From Dactylosporangium sp. AC04546 (GTDB lineage Bacteria > Actinomycetota > Actinomycetes > Mycobacteriales > Micromonosporaceae), in contig NZ_JAHYSG010000228.1 in assembly GCF_022095675.1 (NCBI RefSeq), forward strand, positions 1-6,211: a stretch of DNA of 6,211 nucleotides. The letters run 5' to 3'. Numbering within the stretch: the stretch's first letter is position 1; each line of letters starts with the position of its first letter. A program made the translations under genes and the position numbers. A model generated the notes under the pieces. The model saw only the letters and a list, made by a program, of their open reading frames with translations. It was not told where the DNA came from and made no database searches. This document shows, piece after piece, positions 1-5,765 of this stretch.

Positions 1-141
1 ATCAATCAAGGGCTGCACCCTCGATCAGCCGGGGCCGATGCCGACCGACCCAAGGTTAAAGATCAAGCTAGGCGTGCCGCCGCGGTCCCAGAGACCTCCA
101 GTTCGCCGGCCGGCGGCGAGTGCAGGTGGCAGGGTAAGGGC
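1..141. other. Upstream region of the first gene, no gene supported
   Basis: No gene is supported here. The reading frame of the 142-561 gene stays open back to base 1, but this stretch has no ATG, GTG or TTG start in that frame. Its codons also lack the strong G/C third-position bias seen after 142. It is therefore most likely untranslated leader and promoter DNA. An upstream start beyond the left edge cannot be excluded. No convincing promoter boxes were seen. Confidence 0.4.
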
Positions 142-561
142 ATGCCGGAGTACCCGATGGTTGCGCTGCTCGTTTTTGTCGAGGACAAGGTGGAGCCGGA
201 CACGGCAGCGGGGCTGGAGCAGTTGGCCGCCGAGTTGGTGCAGTCGCGGGACTGGGCTGGCGAGCCGCCGGAGTTCGTCGACGACGTCGACTCCGCTGGC
301 GTGCGCACGTGTGGGGTGCTGTTGTGGTTGACGGACGTGCGCGCGCCTGAGGCTGCGACCGTGCCGGCCGAGTTGGACCGACGCGAGTTGGCCGATGTCA
401 AGGTGTTGGTTGACGCGTTGGTCGGGTTCTCTGCTCGTACGGGTCTGACGATCGGTATCGAGTATGGGGGTGACTCGGCCGGTTGGATTGAGGCCGGTCA
501 GCCCGACAAACTGGTCCGTGAGGCTTTGATCGGCGAGTGGGAGCGTCGGCTCGCCGGTTGA
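142..561 (+). CDS. Hypothetical small acidic protein (139 aa)
   Basis: This is a soluble, acidic 139-residue protein of unknown function. It has no signal peptide, membrane segment or catalytic motif. The N-terminus (YPMVALLVFVED) looks like a first beta strand. The C-terminal third has a GIEYGGDSAGWIEAG segment followed by a helix ending in GEWERRLAG. From memory, a similar ending (hydrophobic strand, GWI-x-x-G, then a basic helix) occurs in other uncharacterised actinobacterial proteins; this recall is weak. ATG 142 is chosen because it is the first start in the frame and G/C third-position bias begins there. A purine-rich AGGGTAAGGG sits just upstream but is close to the start. The gene stands alone: the gap downstream is about 360 bases and the next gene is convergent. 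Coding status is fairly sure; function is unknown. Confidence 0.75.
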   Translation: MPEYPMVALLVFVEDKVEPDTAAGLEQLAAELVQSRDWAGEPPEFVDDVDSAGVRTCGVLLWLTDVRAPEAATVPAELDRRELADVKVLVDALVGFSARTGLTIGIEYGGDSAGWIEAGQPDKLVREALIGEWERRLAG

Positions 562-562
562 G

Positions 563-622
563 CCGACAGGCCAGACCCGCCCGCCTGGCGCAAGCGGCGG
601 TTAGTGCTTCGATACCTGTCGG
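563..622 (+). terminator. Possible long stem terminator after the 142-561 gene
   Basis: An 8-bp perfect inverted repeat, CCGACAGG (563-570) and CCTGTCGG (615-622), starts one base after the TGA stop. A second small repeat, GCCAG (570-574) and CTGGC (585-589), lies inside it and shares base 570, so the two are alternatives rather than one fold. The 44-base spacing is long and no T-run follows. It may end transcription of the upstream gene, but it could be chance in GC-rich DNA. Confidence 0.25.
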
Positions 623-897
623 GTTGCTCGGCGTGGTGGCTGCCGAACCGCGATCATGCTTGCTTTGGTCCCGCTGGCGCAGCCGGTGCCCAGCTACCGG
701 CGCTGACAGCGTTCATCGAGTCTTCTGCAGGTACGACGGCTAGATTCGCGCAGCGGGCTACGGTAGTGCCGCCAGGCAACACCTAGCTGCGGAACGTCAG
801 GCGGGCGAGGTCGCCCGGCTCGCGAACGTGCCGATGAGCGTGCGCATGTGCGACGCTACGGAATGCCATCGGCAGGCTGGTGCGGGGCAATGTGATT

Positions 898-917
898 CGC
901 CTGGTGCAGGCCGGGCG
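898..917. terminator. Weak hairpin beside the stop of the 1423-920 gene
   Basis: CGCCTGG (898-904) and CCGGGCG (911-917) can form a 7-bp stem with a 6-base loop. One pair is a G-U wobble if read as + strand RNA; in minus-strand RNA that position is a C-A mismatch. It lies three bases beyond the TGA of the minus-strand gene, in the convergent gap. No T-run follows on either side. Confidence 0.25.
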
Positions 918-919
918 GA

Positions 920-1423
920 TCAGTAGCCGGGTTCGTCACCAGCGGCCAGCCGAGCCGCTGCCTCGGCGGGAGTGTCGTCGTAGCCCGGCCGGGCCACGAG
1001 CACCGATTGGAAGAAGTGGCCCTGCGTCTCATCCGGGTCGTCATCCGCTGCGAACGGCCGCCACAGCGTGAGGTACAGCTCCCGCGCGGTGAACCCGTCG
1101 TCGTCGTTCGGCACAAGGTCGATGTGGCGACGGAGCCGCTCCACGACCACCAGCGCGGGCAAGCCGAAGACGTCGACGTCGCGGTACAGCACCACGTCGC
1201 GCTGGTGTGGACGCCATACCTCAATCGCGTTGACCTGGTCCCGCGTGGCCCCGATCCCGAAGCCCACACTGAACCCAAGCCCGCTCGTCAGATGTACGGC
1301 CAGCTCGCCGTGCGCGGTTGACTCCAGCGGACCGAGCGTTTCGAGCGCAGCCCGTGCCTCGTCCGGTGCCATTCCAAGCCGCAGCGGACCAACCCCGTTT
1401 GGCGGGTCGAGCACGAACTCCAT
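920..1423 (-). CDS. Hypothetical protein with GVGPLRLGM N-terminal motif (167 aa)
   Basis: This is a soluble 167-residue protein of unknown function. It opens with a short strand and the motif GVGPLRLGMAPDEARAALE (residues 10-28), a strand-turn-helix start. I recall similar 'GxGPxRxGM...DEVRAxL' openings in many small uncharacterised actinobacterial proteins. The middle alternates short hydrophobic strands (AVHLTSGLGFSVGFG, VVLYRDVDVFGLPALVVVE), suggesting an alpha/beta fold. No active-site motif, signal peptide or membrane helix is seen. ATG 1423 is chosen because it starts this motif; a GATGA about 10 bases upstream may act as a weak ribosome binding site. It lies 67 bases downstream of the DUF4241 gene on the same strand, so the two may be co-transcribed. 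Coding status is good; function is unknown. Confidence 0.8.
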   Translation of the reverse strand: MEFVLDPPNGVGPLRLGMAPDEARAALETLGPLESTAHGELAVHLTSGLGFSVGFGIGATRDQVNAIEVWRPHQRDVVLYRDVDVFGLPALVVVERLRRHIDLVPNDDDGFTARELYLTLWRPFAADDDPDETQGHFFQSVLVARPGYDDTPAEAAARLAAGDEPGY

Positions 1424-1490
1424 CGGCTGATCATCGCAGACCGCTCATGCGTGAAGAAGCCAGAACACAACGAGCAGACGCTGGACACCG

Positions 1491-2675
1491 TCAGTCGTCG
1501 TCCTCGTCGGTGGGAAACAGCAGCATGTCCGCGAGGAAGCAGATCACGGCACCGGTTGTGTCGTAGCCGATCCAGGTGGGGTAGGTGCCATCGCCCCAGC
1601 CGCTGGACCAGGCGACCATGTCCCCAGAACCAATCGTGCGGTAGCGCGGCTCGACCAGGCCGCCGAGCGTACGCCAGACGTCTTTCATCCGCTCGCTGGA
1701 GTCCGCGTCGACAAAGCAGGCCATGCCGGCGTCCACGCCGAAGCCAAAGAACTCCCGGTAGCCCAGGTCGAGTGGTTCCTGACCCTCGCGCAGCGCCAGC
1801 TCCCACCGCACGGCCGGTCGGTCGCCAACGTCGAGGCGGGCGGCGGCGACCCGGCTGTGCCGGGGGTCGTCGACGAAGGTCGCGAGGCTGACCGAGACGG
1901 GATACGTCCCGGGTGGCACGGTGACGCTGAAGGGCTTGGCGCCGAGGTCCAACGAGGAAGGATCATCGGCGATCAGACGGCCCGAGGGCAGGTGCAACTG
2001 CCCGGCGGTGTGGACCGACAGGCGAAGCTCCCGGTCATAGCACTGGACCTTTGCGCCAGGGCTGAACAGGGCATCAATCCCGTCGGGCTGCAACGGCCGG
2101 GGTGGCCGCCACGGCGGGCGGGTCGCGGTTCGTACCGGCAGCGGATGGCGGACCGCGTCGACGATCTCAGCGGGCGGGTCCCCGGCGAGCCCCAGCAGGT
2201 CCTGCCATCGGCCGAAGTCCGGAGTCGGCAGCTGAGGCGGTGACTGTACCGAGCGGGTCTCGCGCCGGGCGCCCAGGTCGCCGCGCGGCTCGATGACGTC
2301 GGTGCGCTCGCCGGAGAGGCGGTACGTGGTGGACGTCCGTGCCGCGACATGCGGATACTCGTACTCGCCCGCATCGGGTGGGCCGTCCCAGGTGGCGGCC
2401 ATGCGGAGGAACAGTTCGCCGTCGGGAGTGCCACGCAGCAGGTGCCTGGACACCTGCCGGCCGGCTGCGTCGAAGCGCGACACGCAGCAGTACCCGTCGG
2501 CCCAGGAGAGATCCATCACCGCGTGCCGCCGATCGTCGATCAACAGCACGACGGTGTACGGCTCCCCGGCCGCATCGCGGGCCTGCGCAACGGTTGCGGT
2601 CAGCGGGTTGACCACACTGCCGTCCCACCCGTCGCAATACACCGCCTCAAACCTCGGCACCACGGCGATGACCAT
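1491..2675 (-). CDS. DUF4241 domain protein with an extra N-terminal domain (394 aa)
   Basis: The C-terminal half (about residues 201-394) reads as a DUF4241 domain. Family hallmarks are VPPGTYPV (253-260), an RVAAARL strand, FGFGVDAGMACFVD (310-323) and SSGWGDGTYPTWIGYD (357-372). The biochemical role of DUF4241 is not established to my knowledge. The first 135 residues form a separate region (EAVYCDGWDG, YTVVLLIDDRRHAVMDLSW, DGELFLRMAATW) that resembles an uncharacterised actinobacterial domain. A Pro/Arg-rich linker (about 145-200) joins them. The usual DUF4241 protein is about 200-250 residues by memory, so this is a two-domain form. No signal peptide is visible. The ATG at 2675 was preferred over an in-frame ATG at 2783 because the extra 36 residues look unlike a domain and would run into the divergent promoter region. 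No strong ribosome binding site is seen, so the start is uncertain (GTG codons follow at codons 5 and 6). The acidic tail DEDDD ends 67 bases before the next gene. Confidence 0.8.
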   Translation of the reverse strand: MVIAVVPRFEAVYCDGWDGSVVNPLTATVAQARDAAGEPYTVVLLIDDRRHAVMDLSWADGYCCVSRFDAAGRQVSRHLLRGTPDGELFLRMAATWDGPPDAGEYEYPHVAARTSTTYRLSGERTDVIEPRGDLGARRETRSVQSPPQLPTPDFGRWQDLLGLAGDPPAEIVDAVRHPLPVRTATRPPWRPPRPLQPDGIDALFSPGAKVQCYDRELRLSVHTAGQLHLPSGRLIADDPSSLDLGAKPFSVTVPPGTYPVSVSLATFVDDPRHSRVAAARLDVGDRPAVRWELALREGQEPLDLGYREFFGFGVDAGMACFVDADSSERMKDVWRTLGGLVEPRYRTIGSGDMVAWSSGWGDGTYPTWIGYDTTGAVICFLADMLLFPTDEDDD

Positions 2676-2869
2676 ACAGGCCGTCGTCGGCCGACGGTGC
2701 CGACCGAGATCGGATGACCAGTGAACGCCGATGGCATCGGCGAGGGTGGGCGGTCCCGTGGCGCGGGCCACACCTGCGGACATCGAACTATGTGCCTGCC
2801 GTCGATAGGGCGCCGGCGCGTGGGTCTCCTACCCTCGGCGGACACACCCCCGCCGCCACGGGAGGATCC
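2676..2869. promoter_or_regulatory. Divergent promoter region, DUF4241 gene and PHB depolymerase gene
   Basis: This 194-base gap must hold the promoters of both flanking genes. For the depolymerase, TACCCT (2830-2835) fits a -10 box (TANNNT) and would give a leader of roughly 28 bases; no good -35 box was seen at the expected distance. Its ribosome binding site GGGAGG (2860-2865) ends 4 bases before ATG 2870 and decides that start. Next to the DUF4241 start lies a 12-bp palindrome, CGTCGGCCGACG (2685-2696), which might be an operator but could be chance at this GC content. Confidence 0.4.
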
Positions 2870-3901
2870 ATGAGACTCCTCGTCCGCTCTGTCACGGCCG
2901 CCGCTGTGACCGCCCTGCTCGTGCTGGCCGGCGCTGCGCCGGCGCGGGCCGCCGACCCGCCCACCAAGCCGCCGGTCGCCGGATCGCTCGGCACCTACAA
3001 CGTCTCGTCCGTGTACGTCGCCGGCGTCTCGTCCGGCGGTGCCATGGCCACGCAGCTGCACGTCGCGTACTCGTCACGGATCCGCGGCGCGGCGATCTTC
3101 GCGTCCGGGCCGTACTACTGCGCCCAGAACAACGCCAGCCAGGCGCTGTACGGCTGCATGGACAACGTGTGGCCGACGTACCTGACGAATCTGCAGACGT
3201 ACACGCGCACCTGGGCGACGTACGGCTGGATCGACCCGGTCGGCAACCTCTCCGGCCGGCCCGTGTACGTGTTCCACGGCAAGGGCGACACCACGGTCAG
3301 GAAGTCCGTCAACGACGACCTGGTCCGGTACTACCAATACTTCGGCGCGAGCGTGCAGTACGACAGCGGCTCGTCGGCCGGGCACGCCTGGGTGAGCCCG
3401 TATGGGACGGTCGGCTGCTCGGCCACCGCGTCGCCGTTCCTCAACGACTGCGGTACCGACCCGCAGAACGCGTTCCTGCGCAAGCTGTTCGGCTCGGTCA
3501 ACGGGCCCAACACCGGCGTGCTCGGTGGCCGGCTGATCAGCTTCAGCCAGAACACCTTCGCCGTCAACGGCTACGCCAACGGGCTCAGCATGGGCGCGAC
3601 CGGGTTCGCGTACGTCCCGGCGGCGTGCACCGCGGGCCAGTCGTGCCGCCTGCTCGTCGCGCTGCACGGCTGCAAGCAGAGCTACGCCGACGTGGGCACG
3701 GCCTTCGCCGACCGGGCCAATCTCAACCAGTACGCCGACACGAACAACATGATCGTGCTGTACCCGCAGGCGCTCGCCACCCCGGTCAATCCCAACGGCT
3801 GCTGGGACTGGTGGGGCTACCTCGGCGCGACCAACTACCCGATCAAGGGCGGGGCGCAGCTGGAGACGATCATGAACATGGTGCGCCGCCTGGACGGCTG
3901 A
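2870..3901 (+). CDS. Secreted type 2 (circularly permuted) poly(3-hydroxybutyrate) depolymerase
   Basis: This is a 343-residue exported serine esterase that should hydrolyse extracellular poly(3-hydroxybutyrate) to oligomers and monomer. Residues 1-27 are a signal peptide with a basic start, a hydrophobic core and cleavage expected after APARA. The lipase box GVSSG (52-56) gives nucleophile Ser54. Asp140 (HGKGD) and His172 (SAGHAW) complete the likely triad. LHGC (265-268) lies after the triad, as in the type 2 permuted fold, and NGCWDWWGY (309-317) matches the substrate-binding tryptophan region. The whole order matches my recollection of the Penicillium funiculosum depolymerase (nucleophile Ser39, oxyanion Ser40 and Cys250). 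Eight cysteines (84, 96, 183, 194, 253, 259, 268, 311) could form four disulfides. No linker or separate substrate-binding domain follows. ATG 2870 is chosen over upstream in-frame starts because of GGGAGG and the signal peptide. It appears monocistronic, with a strong hairpin downstream. Confidence 0.93.
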   Translation: MRLLVRSVTAAAVTALLVLAGAAPARAADPPTKPPVAGSLGTYNVSSVYVAGVSSGGAMATQLHVAYSSRIRGAAIFASGPYYCAQNNASQALYGCMDNVWPTYLTNLQTYTRTWATYGWIDPVGNLSGRPVYVFHGKGDTTVRKSVNDDLVRYYQYFGASVQYDSGSSAGHAWVSPYGTVGCSATASPFLNDCGTDPQNAFLRKLFGSVNGPNTGVLGGRLISFSQNTFAVNGYANGLSMGATGFAYVPAACTAGQSCRLLVALHGCKQSYADVGTAFADRANLNQYADTNNMIVLYPQALATPVNPNGCWDWWGYLGATNYPIKGGAQLETIMNMVRRLDG

Positions 3902-3903
3902 GC

Positions 3904-3915
3904 GATCGTACGATC
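3904..3915. repeat. Perfect 12-bp palindrome after the depolymerase stop
   Basis: GATCGTACGATC is a perfect palindrome that starts two bases after the TGA stop and shares its last base with the terminator stem. It could be a protein-binding site or an accident; nothing else supports a function. Confidence 0.4.
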
Positions 3916-3949
3916 CGACCGGCGACGCCGAGGCTCAGTCGCCGGTCGG
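3915..3949 (+). terminator. Strong hairpin terminator of the PHB depolymerase gene
   Basis: CCGACCGGCGAC (3915-3926) and GTCGCCGGTCGG (3938-3949) form a perfect 12-bp stem with an 11-base loop. It begins 14 bases after the stop codon. There is no T-run downstream, which is common for actinobacterial terminator hairpins. Position and perfect pairing make this the best-supported terminator in the window. Confidence 0.8.
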
Positions 3950-3993
3950 TGCGCCGTCCGAGAATGCGCCCCCCGTCGTGGCGTTTCGGCCGG

Positions 3994-3999
3994 TAGGGT
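3994..3999 (+). promoter_or_regulatory. Possible -10 box giving a leaderless GTG start at 4006
   Basis: TAGGGT fits the actinobacterial -10 pattern TANNNT and ends six bases before the GTG at 4006. That spacing would start the transcript at or next to the GTG, as in leaderless genes. No clear -35 box was identified. Confidence 0.4.
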
Positions 4000-4005
4000 C
4001 GCCCG

Positions 4006-4190
4006 GTGACGACGAGTGCCGGCTCGGAGGCCGACCGTCCGCCGGAGCGGGGGTGGACGTGGGAGCATCCGGCCGGCCCGCGCTGGCTGCTCCTTGGCGA
4101 CGTCGGCTTCGAGGGCTCGGATGAGGACGACCCCCCGCGACCGCCGCAAGCGCACCACCGTCATCACGGCGGTGTGCGATCGGCGGTGGG
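4006..4190 (+). pseudogene. Probable decayed N-terminal gene fragment with a frameshift
   Basis: From GTG 4006 the frame has strong G/C third-position bias and reads as an acidic tail (DRPPERGWTWEHPAGPRW, then LLLGDVGFEGSDEDD). At the run of six C (4131-4136) the bias moves to the next frame. Dropping one C gives SDEDDPRDRRKRTTVITAV, a basic stretch followed by a hydrophobic start, like a cytoplasmic tail entering a membrane helix. The bias fades by about 4190, where the sequence runs into the 3' end of the convergent minus-strand gene. My reading is a gene for a small membrane protein, broken by a one-base insertion and truncated. It could also be a real short frame ending elsewhere, a sequencing error in the C run, or chance. 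I do not recognise the family. The right boundary is approximate. Confidence 0.4.
4153..4174 (-). terminator. Hairpin overlapping the stop codon of the GNAT-kinase gene
   Basis: On the minus strand CACCGCCGT, loop GATG, then ACGGTGGTG forms a 9-bp stem with one G-U wobble. The loop includes the first bases of the TGA stop (4166-4164). No T-run follows. The same bases are part of the possible decayed + strand frame, so the hairpin may be coincidental. Confidence 0.35.
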
Positions 4191-5189
4191 TCGGTCGACC
4201 TGGCCCGTCCATCCCGCTCGGACAAGAATCCCGGCGGCGACCTCGGCGGGGGTGCGGTCGTTCGTGACCGTGAAGTCCTCAACAGAGGATGCTGTCGGTG
4301 AGTGCTCGTCCAGCGTCCTGAGATGCTGTTCGAGCTTCGGCCCGGTGTCTCGTTGGCGCAGGCGGATGCGGACGGTGTCCACATCCGCGATCAACCTGAC
4401 CACACGGACGTCACAGCCCGAGAGACTCCGCACGTACCGCTCCCGCTGGGCCACGCTGTCGATGACCGCGGCGGCGACGAGGAACCGTGCGCCGGCGGCC
4501 CTGAAGTTCGTCCATACGGACGCCAGGTTGACGCACTTGAGCTCGTCATACAGCCGTCCACCCGCAGGACCCACATTCGGGGGCGGCCCGAACTGAGCCA
4601 GCATGTCCGTGTCAACGACGGCCGTGACGTGGCCGGCTCCGGCCAGTTGTCGTCCGACCGCGTCCGCCACGGTTGACTTGCCGACCCCGGCGGCGCCGGT
4701 GAGCAGCAAGGCCTGACACGCAGATGGCTGACCGGCTTCCGGGCCCGAGCCAGGGCGAACTGATGCCGTGGCATCGGGATACAACCGGAACCAGTAGCTG
4801 ACCGTGGGACCTTGCGCGGCCAAGCCGCCGCCCAGCGATTCGTACAGTGCCCGGGCAGGGGCGTTCGCCTCGCCCGTCGTCAAGAACATCCTGGCGGCGC
4901 CGGCCTGCGCACCGGCCGACATGAACGCCTGGAGAAGCGCCCGACCGATGCCCCTCCGACGGTGTTCTTGCGCCACCTCCAGTTGATGAAGGTAGAGCAT
5001 CGAGGAGGTGTCGGGTCGGATCAGGTGATAACCCCAGCTCCATCCGAAGATCTCTCCAGCTTGGGAGGCCACGAAGGCCAGAGCACTCGGACTCTCCAGG
5101 AACGCCCGGCCGCCGCCCGGCATCGCGCCGAACGTATCCATGGCGCGCTCGAGGAGCCGAACGTCGGCTGCTGCCACTCGACTGATCAC
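4164..5189 (-). CDS. GNAT acetyltransferase fused to a P-loop small-molecule kinase-like domain
   Basis: This is one continuous 341-residue frame with two enzyme domains. Residues 1-136 are a GNAT N-acetyltransferase: LHQLEVAQEHRRRGIGRALL (67-86) is the acetyl-CoA-binding motif A with RRGIGR, and ARALYESLGG (112-121) is the usual C-terminal motif. The layout resembles AAC(3)-I-like GNATs. A Pro/Gly/Ser linker (138-159) leads to a P-loop domain. Its features are Walker A GAAGVGKST (165-173), VVDTD (191-195) as a likely substrate or metal site, an Arg-rich lid-like RIRLRQRDTGPK (274-285), and a closing TNDRTPAEVAAGIL typical of small kinases. The substrate is unknown; antibiotic or metabolite modification is possible but unproven. 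GTG 5189 is chosen because homology starts there and upstream extension would enter the divergent gene; TTG 5216 is an alternative. CAGAAT (minus strand, 5200-5195) ends five bases before the GTG, so the mRNA may be leaderless. Confidence 0.82.
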   Translation of the reverse strand: MISRVAAADVRLLERAMDTFGAMPGGGRAFLESPSALAFVASQAGEIFGWSWGYHLIRPDTSSMLYLHQLEVAQEHRRRGIGRALLQAFMSAGAQAGAARMFLTTGEANAPARALYESLGGGLAAQGPTVSYWFRLYPDATASVRPGSGPEAGQPSACQALLLTGAAGVGKSTVADAVGRQLAGAGHVTAVVDTDMLAQFGPPPNVGPAGGRLYDELKCVNLASVWTNFRAAGARFLVAAAVIDSVAQRERYVRSLSGCDVRVVRLIADVDTVRIRLRQRDTGPKLEQHLRTLDEHSPTASSVEDFTVTNDRTPAEVAAGILVRAGWTGQVDRPTADRTPP

Positions 5190-5280
5190 GCGCCATTCTG
5201 ACCCTTGAACCGCCAAGATCGCGGGACCAGGGAGTGCACGGATCTGCTGAGTTGGGTGTACCGGGAAGTACCGTAGGACG
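5190..5280. promoter_or_regulatory. Divergent promoter gap, two possible leaderless GTG starts
   Basis: Only 91 bases separate two divergent GTG starts. On the + strand, TACCGT (5269-5274) fits a -10 box and ends six bases before GTG 5281. On the minus strand, CAGAAT (5200-5195) ends five bases before GTG 5189. Neither start has a well-placed ribosome binding site, which fits leaderless transcripts. No good -35 boxes were found. The two promoters are close enough to influence each other. Confidence 0.4.
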
Positions 5281-5619
5281 GTGGGTGACGACGGTACTCG
5301 TGCTGAGCTGGAGCGGTTGCGTTCGGCCGTGGCCAGCGAGGTGCACGGGCTCGAGGCGGACCTGCACGCGGTGTTCGAGGCGAGCCAGGACTCCAACGCC
5401 GACGACGAGCACGACCCGGAGGGAAGCACGATCGCCTACGAGCGCGCGCAGCTCGCCGCGGTCCTTGCTGCGACCCGTGGCCGACTGGCTGACCTGGACG
5501 AGGCATTGGTGCGTCTGGACTCCGGCGTCTATGGCATCTGCGAGCGCTGCGGCAGCCCGATCCCAGCCGGTCGCCTCGCAGTCCGCCCGTTTGCTCGCAC
5601 CTGCGTCACGTGTGCGTGA
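5281..5619 (+). CDS. TraR/DksA family C4 zinc-finger protein (112 aa)
   Basis: This is a small protein of the TraR/DksA family. Known members bind RNA polymerase through its secondary channel and alter transcription initiation; whether this one does is inferred only. Residues 5-80 are charged and Leu/Ala-rich, fitting a coiled-coil hairpin. Its turn carries DDEHDPEGSTIAYERAQ, with Asp42 and Asp45 spaced like the DxxDxA tip of DksA, but Glu47 replaces the Ala. The C-terminal zinc finger is C87-x2-C90-x17-C108-x2-C111, in the family context YGICERCGSPIPAGRL. The protein is shorter than E. coli DksA (about 150 residues), as is usual for actinobacterial members. GTG 5281 is chosen because the coding pattern starts there and TACCGT six bases upstream suggests a leaderless message. 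It is divergent from the GNAT-kinase gene. Family assignment is secure. Confidence 0.92.
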   Translation: MGDDGTRAELERLRSAVASEVHGLEADLHAVFEASQDSNADDEHDPEGSTIAYERAQLAAVLAATRGRLADLDEALVRLDSGVYGICERCGSPIPAGRLAVRPFARTCVTCA

Positions 5620-5652
5620 GCCCGTACCCGTTCGACGCCGGCCGGCTGCTGA

Positions 5653-5675
5653 GGGTGCCGCTGCGGCGGTCGCCC
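5653..5675 (+). terminator. Possible terminator after the TraR/DksA gene
   Basis: An imperfect stem lies here: GGG (5653-5655) with CCC (5673-5675) and CCGC with GCGG around a UGCG loop, joined by a bulge and a G-U pair. It starts 34 bases after the stop and is followed by AATTTCTT. Placement and the T-rich tail favour a terminator; pairing is imperfect. Confidence 0.35.
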
Positions 5676-5698
5676 AATTTCTTGCAGCGCACCTAAGG

Positions 5699-5737
5699 TT
5701 GCCGACCCTTACATTTAATAATGTTAACTGATAGCGT
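5699..5737 (+). promoter_or_regulatory. AT-rich promoter-like patch upstream of the chitin-binding gene
   Basis: TTGCCG (5699-5704) is a possible -35 box. It is followed by an AT-rich run with candidate -10 boxes TTAACT (5724-5729) or TGATAG (5729-5734). Start sites at about 5736-5741 would place the 28-bp palindrome at the 5' end of the transcript. The patch also holds ACATT-TAAT-AATGT (5711-5724), a small inverted repeat. Its low GC content stands out in this window. The exact boxes are guesses. Confidence 0.45.
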
Positions 5738-5765
5738 CCTCACCATCGATCCATCGATGGTGAGG
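5738..5765. promoter_or_regulatory. Perfect 28-bp palindrome, likely operator or leader hairpin
   Basis: CCTCACCATCGAT (5738-5750), two central C, then ATCGATGGTGAGG (5753-5765) form 13-bp perfect arms. Inside it CCATCGAT occurs twice in tandem (5743-5758). The right arm overlaps the ribosome binding site AGGAG (5763-5767), four bases before ATG 5772. It could be a repressor operator, or an RNA stem (11 bp, loop AUCCAU) that hides the ribosome binding site. It does not match the DasR or chitinase direct-repeat sites I recall from Streptomyces. Confidence 0.7.

Larger units (their letters stand above)
562..919. other. Gene-poor gap between convergent genes
   Basis: About 360 bases lie between the ends of two convergent genes. 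Short open frames occur (for example 604-786 on the + strand), but none has the third-position G/C bias of the neighbours, a clear ribosome binding site or a recognisable protein. The gap contains possible terminator hairpins at each end, listed separately. Otherwise nothing is recognised. It could be a remnant of a decayed gene, but no identifiable fragment was found. Confidence 0.5.

Noticed and set aside
744..925. Open stretch on the + strand in the gap (reads LAAERQAGEVARLANVPMS)
   Set aside because: It has no suitable start, weak third-position bias and no recognisable family. It could be a gene remnant, but this is not supportable.
1451..1891. + strand frame antisense to the DUF4241 domain
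   Set aside because: The product is almost entirely Arg, Pro and Gly, typical of an antisense shadow.
2714..2869. N-terminal extension of the depolymerase to an in-frame start at 2714
   Set aside because: The extension precedes an obvious signal peptide that has its own ribosome binding site, GGGAGG, before ATG 2870.
3074..3667. Long minus-strand open frame antisense to the depolymerase gene
   Set aside because: It is Arg/Val/Ala-rich with no recognisable domain, and it lies wholly inside a confident gene on the other strand.
3169..3996. Long + strand open frame overlapping the PHB depolymerase gene in another frame
   Set aside because: It is a shadow frame of high-GC coding DNA. Its product is Arg/Pro/Gln-rich low-complexity sequence, whereas the depolymerase frame has a full set of family motifs.
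5190..5429. N-terminal extension of the GNAT-kinase gene to an in-frame ATG at 5429
   Set aside because: The extra 80 residues are Ser/Ala/Arg-rich antisense to the TraR/DksA coding region and would overlap that well-supported gene.
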